This document shows positions 5,290 to 9,465 of a stretch of 9,465 nucleotides of DNA, in pieces. The stretch spans positions 1-9,465 of the forward strand of contig CAYIBK010000033.1 in assembly GCA_964361645.1 (NCBI GenBank), written 5' to 3'. This stretch comes from 2-01-FULL-39-33 sp964361645. GTDB taxonomy: Bacteria > Patescibacteriota > Patescibacteriia > 2-01-FULL-39-33. The notes beneath the pieces were generated by a model. That model made no database searches, was not told the DNA's origin, and saw nothing but the letters and a program-made list of their open reading frames with translations. A program made the translations under genes and the position numbers. Each line of letters begins with the position of its first letter. The first letter of the stretch is position 1.

Positions 5290-6324
5290 ATGTCTAAAAA
5301 AGAGAAAACAGATAGTGGAGAAATTAGTGAGAAAAACAAAGCCGTGGGTGTGGCCATTGATCAAATAAGAGAGAGATTTGGTGATGGTTCTATTATGAAA
5401 TTCGGCGAGGCTAGAACTATGCAGGTAGATACTATTTCCACAGGTTGCTTATCGCTTGATATAGCGTTAGGAGTGGGAGGCGTTCCCAAAGGTAGGATTG
5501 TGGAAATATTTGGCCCAGAGGCATCGGGCAAGACAACTTTGGCCCAGCATGTGGTAGCTGAAACACAAAAAATTGGCGGGGTAGCGGCTTTTGTGGATGC
5601 AGAACATGCGCTGGACCCTGATTATGCTAAAAAAATAGGCATCAATGTGGATGATTTATTTATTTCCCAGCCCGATACTGGTGAGCAAGCTTTGGAAATT
5701 GTGGAAACACTGGTGAGATCCAATGCAGTGGATGTTATTGTGGTAGATAGCGTAGCGGCTTTAGTGCCCAAAGCAGAAATAGAGGGCGATATGGGAGATT
5801 CTCATATGGGCCTGCAAGCTAGATTAATGAGCCAAGCGCTAAGAAAATTAACGGCTGCCATTTCTAAAAGTAATACGGTTTTGATTTTTATCAACCAAAC
5901 CAGAATAAAAATTGGCGTTTTTTTTGGCAATCCAGAAACTACCACAGGTGGCACGGCCCTAAAGTTTTATTCTTCGATTAGAATCGAAGTTAGGCGCAGT
6001 GCTCAAATAAAACAAGGCGAGAGAAATATTGGCAATCGCGTTAAAGTAAAAATTGTTAAAAACAAAGTGGCGGCTCCTTTCCAAACCTGTGAATTTGATA
6101 TTATGTATAACGAAGGTATTTCTATTTCTGGTGATACTTTGGATATGGGAGTAGCTTACGGCGTAGTAGCCAAAAATGGCAATTCTTATTCTTTTGGCGA
6201 AGAAAAATTAGGCGTGGGCCGGGAAACTGCCAAAAGATATTTGAGGGAAAACCAAAAATTAATTGCCACTATAAAAAAATCGGTTTGGGATAGTGTTCAT
6301 AAAAAACGAGCTGAGGAAGAATAA
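5290..6324 (+). CDS. recA: Recombinase RecA
   Basis: RecA forms the filament on single-stranded DNA that drives homologous recombination and triggers the SOS response. The 344-residue frame is full length for the family. Walker A is GPEASGKT (75-82) and Walker B ends VIVVDS (149-154). The L1 loop region has 'EIEGDMGDSHMGLQARLMSQ', and the L2 loop has 'INQTRIKIGVFFGNPETTTGG' (201-221), where FF replaces the MF of E. coli. The C-terminal domain includes 'EEKLGVGRETAKRYLRENQ' and ends in an acidic AEEE. It starts 20 nt after the RodZ-like gene, so the two are probably co-transcribed. No Shine-Dalgarno motif, and no LexA-like box that I can recognise, lies before it. A strong terminator follows. 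Confidence 0.99.
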   Translation: MSKKEKTDSGEISEKNKAVGVAIDQIRERFGDGSIMKFGEARTMQVDTISTGCLSLDIALGVGGVPKGRIVEIFGPEASGKTTLAQHVVAETQKIGGVAAFVDAEHALDPDYAKKIGINVDDLFISQPDTGEQALEIVETLVRSNAVDVIVVDSVAALVPKAEIEGDMGDSHMGLQARLMSQALRKLTAAISKSNTVLIFINQTRIKIGVFFGNPETTTGGTALKFYSSIRIEVRRSAQIKQGERNIGNRVKVKIVKNKVAAPFQTCEFDIMYNEGISISGDTLDMGVAYGVVAKNGNSYSFGEEKLGVGRETAKRYLRENQKLIATIKKSVWDSVHKKRAEEE

Positions 6325-6341
6325 AAATTGATATATAAAAA

Positions 6342-6379
6342 GAAATAACGCAACCCTAAGGGTGGCGTTATTTTATTTT
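6342..6379 (+). terminator. Two-way terminator between recA and the convergent gene
   Basis: AATAACGC (6344-6351) pairs with GCGTTATT (6365-6372), with an inner ACCC/GGGT stem. Downstream of recA it is followed by TTTTATTTTTT. On the other strand the same stem is followed by TTTCTTTTTATATAT, so it can stop transcription from both sides. The stop codon of the minus-strand gene (6373-6375) lies at the base of the stem. Confidence 0.85.
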
Positions 6380-7098
6380 TTGATTATCGCGGCTCTTTCA
6401 GCTTTGATTTTTGTCATCATGGCCACAACATCAGCCTCTAGAAGGGGTTCATGGCTGGGCAGGTTCCTTTCTCTTCTAAGGCGTCTTTGAGCCTGCTGTC
6501 TTAGCTGATATTCCATTGATTTATTCCAAAACAATTCGCATAAAGCCTTAACTTCCGCTTGAAATTTTTTGGCTCCTTCGCCAGTAGTGGGGCCTTCTTT
6601 CAAATTATATTTTCTTTTAATTAATTTTTCCGCTTCGTGCAAAACAATAATATTAACCAAACTGTGCTCGGGCAGAATAACTCCTCTGGTTCTTCGGCTA
6701 TCTTCCCTGAATTTTTGATAATCCAGATAAAGAAGCTGGCACTCAAAGCATTCCAAGTGGCTGATTTTGATGGTAAAGCCAAAAGTAATTAATTTAGCAT
6801 TAATAGATTCTGTTTCGGCGGCTATTTTACGGGGATCAATGCCTTTAACACCTTGGGCTTCGACCACCAAAACTTTACTATAAGGAATACCCAAGCGCTC
6901 AAATTCTGCTTGTCGTAAATCATTGATTTCTTTGGGGCTTAAGCCAGTATCTTTGGGCTTAACTTCAGTAGATTCGGGTTTAACTTTAATGGCTGGAGAA
7001 GTCGGCTTTTTATCAATCGCTTTATGTTTGGGATGAATATTGGCCGGTTCTGAATCTGCTTTAGGTTTTCTAGTAAACCATTTTTTGAAGTCGAACAT
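6373..7098 (-). CDS. Unrecognised basic cytoplasmic protein with a CxxC pair
   Basis: I do not recognise this 241-residue protein. It has no signal peptide or membrane segment. Residues 1-55 are a Lys/Pro-rich, probably disordered, linker after a short aromatic start (MFDFKKWF). A compact domain seems to run from about 56 to 195, with 'GIPYSKVLVVEAQGVKGIDP', an H-x2-C-x2-C cluster (HLECFEC, 114-120), 'ILPEHSLVNIIVLHEAEKLI' and 'FQAEVKALCELFW'. A basic helix with RQQAQRRLRRERN follows (about 198-212), then a short C-terminal helix. HEAEK is not the HExxH of zinc proteases. A strong AAGGAG lies 6 nt before the ATG, and a TTGACA promoter lies upstream. It diverges from the small membrane-protein genes. 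A nucleic-acid-binding role is possible from its charge but unproven. Confidence 0.85.
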   Translation of the reverse strand: MFDFKKWFTRKPKADSEPANIHPKHKAIDKKPTSPAIKVKPESTEVKPKDTGLSPKEINDLRQAEFERLGIPYSKVLVVEAQGVKGIDPRKIAAETESINAKLITFGFTIKISHLECFECQLLYLDYQKFREDSRRTRGVILPEHSLVNIIVLHEAEKLIKRKYNLKEGPTTGEGAKKFQAEVKALCELFWNKSMEYQLRQQAQRRLRRERNLPSHEPLLEADVVAMMTKIKAERAAIIKK

Positions 7099-7147
7099 GG
7101 TTTTCTCCTTGTTTTTGGAATTTATAAGGTGCGAGTTTTAATAATTA

Positions 7148-7176
7148 AGCTTATAAAATTAGCTTGGTTTTGTCAA
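7148..7176 (-). promoter_or_regulatory. Promoter for the minus-strand 241-residue gene
   Basis: Read on the minus strand, TTGACA (7176-7171) is a perfect -35 box. It is followed after 17 bp by TAAGCT (7153-7148), or after 15 bp by TATAAG (7155-7150). AAGCT (7147-7151) and AGCTT (7161-7165) make a small inverted repeat across this -10 region, a possible regulator site. Confidence 0.5.
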
Positions 7177-7215
7177 TTTGATTGTAAGTCAAGCTACTAG
7201 CCCATTATGGCGCGT

Positions 7216-7244
7216 TTGATAAATTTGCGTAGATATGATACAAT
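7216..7244 (+). promoter_or_regulatory. Promoter for the small membrane-protein pair
   Basis: TTGATA (7216-7221), 17 bp, TACAAT (7239-7244), predicting a start near 7251. This leaves a leader of about 57 nt before the 30-residue gene. Together with the promoter on the other strand it makes 7099-7307 a divergent control region; nothing else is seen in it. Confidence 0.65.
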
Positions 7245-7307
7245 GGCAAGTTGAACATTACAAAAATTTTAAAATAAAAATTACCATCAAAAACAAGGAG
7301 GAAAACA

Positions 7308-7400
7308 ATGCCAGATAAGTATGAACCGGGTAAAAGTGCCGATTTGGTTTATGCTGTTTTATTTGTTATCATTGTAGTTCTTTGCCTTATTTATTTGTAA
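7308..7400 (+). CDS. 30-residue membrane peptide
   Basis: The frame encodes MPDKYEPGKSAD followed by LVYAVLFVIIVVLCLIYL: a short charged N-terminus and one hydrophobic segment that runs to the end of the protein. A near-perfect AAGGAGG (7295-7301) lies 6 nt before the ATG and a good promoter lies upstream, which argues strongly that this very short frame is translated. It is followed 27 nt later by another gene for a membrane-anchored protein, also with a strong ribosome binding site, so the two probably form an operon. No family is recognised. Candidate roles (regulatory membrane peptide, toxin-like peptide) cannot be told apart from sequence. Confidence 0.7.
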   Translation: MPDKYEPGKSADLVYAVLFVIIVVLCLIYL

Positions 7401-7427
7401 CCCATTATAATCAAGGGGAGAAAAAAG

Positions 7428-7862
7428 ATGACAGATAAAGATATCGCTTATGGTAACTACGGTTGTGGTTGTCTTTCTATTTTGGCATTTATTATTATTT
7501 TTGTCGTTGTTGTTTATTCTGACACCCAAGATCGCCCCTCAATTTATATGGAGCCAGAGAGGCTGGAATTAGAACAAGTAATGGAGCATGAATCCAAGCA
7601 TTACTCTGTTAAATACAAAGCCGAAAATAACGAGTTAATTGAAATTAACTTTGGTCGGCAGAATAATAGTGTGAAGATTATAGCCGATGTGCCCGAGGGT
7701 GAACCAATTTGGGGGCTGATTAATAGAGGTAAAACGCCCCGTGGCGATGTTCATTATCTGGGCGGGGAAATTCATGTTCATTCCGGCAGAGATATTAATG
7801 GTGGCGGTTGGGATCATGGCAAGTATGGCAGCGGCCAAACCGTGCCGGTGGAATCCAGCTAA
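7428..7862 (+). CDS. Unrecognised membrane-anchored protein with a Gly/His-rich end
   Basis: 144 residues. A short N-terminus with CGC (13-15) leads into one membrane segment (about 16-30, LSILAFIIIFVVVVY). A soluble domain of about 110 residues follows, probably outside the cell. It contains an alternating charged, likely beta, region ('HYSVKYKAENNELIEINFG', 'NSVKIIADVPEGEPIWGLIN'). The C-terminus is rich in Gly and His: 'GDVHYLGGEIHVHSGRDING' then 'GGWDHGKYGSG'. Five His residues in the last 40 might bind metal, but no known motif is formed. The cysteines are too close to the membrane start for a typical lipobox. AGGGGAG precedes the ATG by 7 nt. It is the second gene after the 30-residue peptide and ends at a clear terminator. 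No family recognised. Confidence 0.8.
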   Translation: MTDKDIAYGNYGCGCLSILAFIIIFVVVVYSDTQDRPSIYMEPERLELEQVMEHESKHYSVKYKAENNELIEINFGRQNNSVKIIADVPEGEPIWGLINRGKTPRGDVHYLGGEIHVHSGRDINGGGWDHGKYGSGQTVPVESS

Positions 7863-7886
7863 GCGCTGGAGCAATATCAAACAAGT

Positions 7887-7930
7887 GGGCTTCGACTGAA
7901 GTTATAGTCGGAGCTCTTTTTATTTTATTT
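7887..7930 (+). terminator. Terminator of the small membrane-protein operon
   Basis: GCTTCGACT (7889-7897) pairs with AGTCGGAGC (7906-7914) with one G-T pair around an 8-nt loop. A T-rich tract (TCTTTTTATTTTATTTTT) follows. It lies 26 nt after the stop codon of the 144-residue gene. Confidence 0.85.
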
Positions 7931-7953
7931 TTGCCACTTTTTTATATAAACAT

Positions 7954-7991
7954 GAGATTGCTTCGCTTCACTTTGTTTCGCTCGCAATGAC
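7954..7991. repeat. Palindromic repeat, copy 8 (right half)
   Basis: GAGATTGCTTCGCTTCACTT through CGCTCGCAATGAC: only the right arm is present. It differs from the right arm of copy 5 at few positions. It is followed by sequence that recurs inverted at 8170-8220. Confidence 0.85.
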
Positions 7992-8042
7992 AATATATTT
8001 GTAGTGCTAAATTTTTCAACTGTCGACAAATATTTTTATAAA

Positions 8043-8062
8043 ATCTTTTGACCGCAAAAGAT
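8043..8062. repeat. Perfect 8-bp hairpin in the centre of the composite palindrome
   Basis: ATCTTTTG (8043-8050), loop ACCG, CAAAAGAT (8055-8062). No T-run follows directly, so it does not look like a terminator. Confidence 0.7.
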
Positions 8063-8103
8063 CTGCTTATTACTTTTGTATTATTAAACATCCTTTCGCC
8101 ACC

Positions 8104-8160
8104 TTTTTTTACCCGCCTGCCAACGCCTGAAGCCGTAGGCAATGGCGGGCAGGGAAAAAA
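8104..8160. repeat. G+C-rich imperfect inverted repeat
   Basis: TTTTTTACCCGCCTGCCAACGCC on the left and its approximate mirror ending GGCAATGGCGGGCAGGGAAAAAA on the right enclose a small loop with GCCT/AGGC. CCCGCC and CCTGCC can each pair with GGCGGG or GGCAGG. Its base composition is strikingly higher in G+C than the neighbourhood, and the flanking T6/A6 runs would give a terminator-like shape on both strands. It seems a different repeat type from the GTCATTGCGAG family. Confidence 0.6.
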
Positions 8161-8183
8161 GCTGGCAGTAAAAAATCGCGACA

Positions 8184-8308
8184 ATGAAAAATTTAGCGTT
8201 TCAAGTATATTGTCATTGCGATCCGCCCAGGGCGGAGAAGCAATCTCATTTAATATAAACATGGGATTGCTTCGTCCCTCGCAATGACGCTTAATCTAAA
8301 TTTTTCAT
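8184..8308. repeat. 13-bp inverted repeat flanking repeat copy 7
   Basis: ATGAAAAATTTAG (8184-8196) and CTAAATTTTTCAT (8296-8308) are perfect inverted partners on either side of copy 7. The 12-mer CTAAATTTTTCA also occurs at 8007-8018 beside copy 8. The element's ends may therefore extend beyond the GTCATTGCG/CGCAATGAC termini here. Confidence 0.75.
8212..8288. repeat. Palindromic repeat, copy 7 (full, CCGCCC/GGGCGG subtype)
   Basis: The left half begins GTCATTGCGATCCGCCCAGG and ends AAGCAATCTCAT; it is identical to copy 4 over 38 nt. The right half is GGGATTGCTTCGTCCCTCGCAATGAC. Both arms are intact. Confidence 0.9.
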
Positions 8309-8320
8309 ATGCTTGAGTTG

Positions 8321-8345
8321 TTTATTTATAAATTTTATAAATAAA
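8321..8345. repeat. AT-only perfect hairpin
   Basis: TTTATTTATAA (8321-8331) and TTATAAATAAA (8335-8345), 3-nt loop, 11 bp of A/T pairs. The rest of 8290-8402 is AT-rich with no gene visible. Its function is unknown, and chance is plausible in DNA of this composition. Confidence 0.6.
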
Positions 8346-8395
8346 TATTTTACTGTCAAAAGGTTTTAAAATAATAATTAAAATAAAAATATTTA

Positions 8396-8423
8396 AAATA
8401 AAAACCGTCTAAATTAGACGGTT
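8396..8423 (-). terminator. Terminator of the 70-residue membrane-protein gene
   Basis: AACCGTCTAA (8403-8412) pairs with TTAGACGGTT (8414-8423), an almost perfect palindrome. On the minus strand it is followed by TTTTATTTTAAATA. It begins 4 nt after the stop codon of the minus-strand gene at 8428. Confidence 0.85.
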
Positions 8424-8427
8424 ACAA

Positions 8428-8640
8428 TTACCAACCAAGCTTCTCGGCATTAATCAAAAAATTCTTGGCTATAGCCGGTTCCCAAGGATCCCACATATCA
8501 CGTTCCCGGTAAAGCAAAAAGATTACCAAGATGTCCAGCGCTAAACTCGTAGAAACATATAAAATAACATAAAATCCGGCGAAAGTGACTATTGGTCCGA
8601 TAAGCATAGCTATAAATTGGAAAATGTACCGAAAACTCAT
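8428..8640 (-). CDS. 70-residue two-helix membrane protein
   Basis: The protein has two adjacent hydrophobic segments (about residues 7-29, FQFIAMLIGPIVTFAGFYVI, and 32-44, SLALDILVIFLLY). A charged tail of about 26 residues with several Trp follows ('YRERDMWDPWEPAIAKNFLI', ending LGW). It is probably a small hairpin-type membrane protein. An AAGGAGGG lies about 7 nt before the ATG, a TTGACT-17-TAATAT promoter lies upstream and a perfect terminator lies downstream, so it is a complete single-gene unit. It has no recognisable family. It sits between uvrA and the repeat region and reads in the same direction as uvrA. Confidence 0.8.
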   Translation of the reverse strand: MSFRYIFQFIAMLIGPIVTFAGFYVILYVSTSLALDILVIFLLYRERDMWDPWEPAIAKNFLINAEKLGW

Positions 8641-8667
8641 AATAAACCCTCCTTGTTAGGTAAAAAA

Positions 8668-8696
8668 ATATTATCATATTGTTTTTAATAAGTCAA
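8668..8696 (-). promoter_or_regulatory. Promoter of the 70-residue membrane-protein gene
   Basis: On the minus strand TTGACT (8696-8691), 17 bp, TAATAT (8673-8668). The -35 box starts right at the end of the uvrA terminator stem and overlaps its T-tract (CTGTTTTTGACT). Confidence 0.7.
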
Positions 8697-8723
8697 AAAC
8701 AGCCCGCTTTCGGCGGACTGTTT
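8692..8723 (-). terminator. Terminator of uvrA
   Basis: On the minus strand AAACAGTCCGC (8723-8713) pairs with GCGGGCTGTTT (8707-8697) through a T-G pair and a 5-nt CGAAA loop, followed by TTTTTGA. The pairing is complete only on the minus strand (A-C on the other), which fits its direction. It lies 8 nt beyond the uvrA stop codon. Confidence 0.85.
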
Positions 8724-8731
8724 GTAAATGA

Positions 8732-9465
8732 TTAAATAAGTTTTTTAAGATATTGCCCAGTATAACTGTTTTTAACTCGACTAATTTCTATCGGTGTGCC
8801 GGTGGCTACCACTTCACCGCCACCGCTGCCACCTTCTGGCCCCAAATCAATTACCCAATCAGCACACTTTATAACATCTAAATTATGCTCAATGATTAAA
8901 ACAGAATTGCCCTTGTCGGCTAATTGGTTTAAAACTTGAAGCAGTCTTTTGACATCATCAAAGTGTAAGCCGGTGGTGGGCTCATCAAGGATATACAAAG
9001 TTTTGCCGGTTGGTCGGCGTGAAAGTTCGGTGGCTAATTTTACCCTTTGCGCTTCACCGCCAGATAGAGTGGTGGCGCTTTGTCCTAGTTTTAAATAACC
9101 CAATCCCACTTCTTCTAAAATCGACAGCTTATCAATTATTTGCTGATGGGAAGAGAAAAATTTTCTAGCTTCAGAAACAGACATGTCCAAAATATCGGCA
9201 ATATTTTTGCCTTCATAGTGTATCTCCAGGGCATCAGAATTATATCTGTGGCCGTGGCATTCTTCGCACTCAATATAGACATCGGGCAAGAATTGCATTT
9301 CTATTTTTACCATGCCATCACCTGAACAAGTTTCGCACCTACCACCGCCCTTAACATTGAAACTAAAGTGCCCCTGTTTTAAGCCTCTGATTTTACTTTC
9401 TGACAAATTAGCATAAAGATCGCGGATGTAAGTGAAGACACCGGTATAGGTGGCTGGATTTGATC
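8732..9465 (-). CDS. uvrA: Excinuclease ABC subunit A (UvrA), C-terminal part, cut by the window edge
   Basis: UvrA scans DNA for bulky damage and loads UvrB in nucleotide excision repair. About 243 C-terminal residues are visible; the start lies off the right edge. The frame enters at 'NPATYTGVFTYIRDLYANLS' and runs through 'GHFSFNVKGGGRCETCSGDG', then a second CxxC (CEEC), which together form the zinc finger with the usual spacing. The second ATPase half follows: signature LSGGEAQRVKLATELSRR, Walker B TLYILDEPTTGLHFDD, the His loop SVLIIEHNLDVIKCADWV, and the end motif DLGPEGGSGGGEVVATGTP. The match to UvrA of other bacteria is nearly continuous. One small oddity is an extra Gly before the zinc finger (KGGGRCE, where the E. 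coli protein has KGGRCE). The TTG at 9406 is internal and not a start. Confidence 0.98.
   Translation of the reverse strand, partial: SNPATYTGVFTYIRDLYANLSESKIRGLKQGHFSFNVKGGGRCETCSGDGMVKIEMQFLPDVYIECEECHGHRYNSDALEIHYEGKNIADILDMSVSEARKFFSSHQQIIDKLSILEEVGLGYLKLGQSATTLSGGEAQRVKLATELSRRPTGKTLYILDEPTTGLHFDDVKRLLQVLNQLADKGNSVLIIEHNLDVIKCADWVIDLGPEGGSGGGEVVATGTPIEISRVKNSYTGQYLKKLI

Larger units (their letters stand above)
7983..8220. repeat. Inverted duplication around a 130-bp centre
   Basis: The sequence running right from 7983 (CGCAATGACAATATATTTG, then GCTAAATTTTTCA, to about 8038) recurs on the minus strand running left from 8220 (CGCAATGACAATATACTTG, then GCTAAATTTTTCA, to about 8170). Fifteen, then thirteen, bases match exactly, with a few differences between. 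The arms include the ends of repeat copies 8 and 7, so it is a composite palindrome. The centre (8039-8169) holds two further hairpins and no gene. Confidence 0.75.

Noticed and set aside
6520..6680. Zinc protease motif in the 241-residue protein
   Set aside because: The sequence is HEAEK, not HExxH, and no third ligand pattern is seen.
7942..8287. Overlapping frames of 106 (minus) and 79 (plus) residues between the membrane-protein genes
   Set aside because: Both consist largely of translated repeats and hairpins and lack ribosome binding sites.

Overview
The window looks like a piece of a low-GC, gene-dense chromosome from a Patescibacteria/CPR bacterium, most likely Parcubacteria-like. 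The grounds are: an AT-rich genome; core genes that start without a Shine-Dalgarno motif; N-terminal fragments of the secreted 'TYQGKL...SGNYNFQFQLYDD' type of large surface protein common in these genomes; several unrecognised small membrane proteins; and many copies of the palindromic GTCATTGCGAG.../...CTCGCAATGAC repeat. The lineage is an inference from style, since no rRNA is present.

Left part (1-1900) is accessory and repeat-rich. A repeat fragment and a terminator come first. A near-ideal sigma70-type promoter (TTGACA-18-TATAAT) then reads into about 170 nt of strongly foldable sequence and a 64-residue excisionase/MerR-type helix-turn-helix protein. After this come two related membrane-anchored N-termini. 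The second is a surface-protein gene cut off by a palindromic repeat lying inside its frame. A 40-residue membrane peptide follows, whose start codon lies inside another copy of the repeat.

Middle part (1946-6324) is a core block in one direction: ftsK (DNA translocase with a long acidic C-terminal tail), a RodZ-like membrane HTH protein, and recA. It keeps the order of the ftsK-rodZ/ymfM-pgsA-cinA-recA cluster of Firmicutes, without pgsA and cinA. A two-way terminator closes it.

Right part (6373-8640) holds unrecognised genes. A 241-residue basic cytoplasmic protein is transcribed leftward. It is divergent from a 30-residue membrane peptide and a 144-residue membrane-anchored protein. A 70-residue two-helix membrane protein reads leftward further right. 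All four have strong ACAAGGAG-type ribosome binding sites, unlike the core genes. Between them (7863-8427) lies a 565-bp region of hairpins, palindromic repeats and an inverted duplication, with no convincing gene.

Right edge (8732-9465) is the C-terminal third of uvrA on the minus strand. Its terminator runs directly into the promoter of the 70-residue membrane protein. Together recA, uvrA and ftsK make this a DNA repair and segregation neighbourhood with small membrane-protein genes and a mobile-looking palindromic repeat inserted around it.
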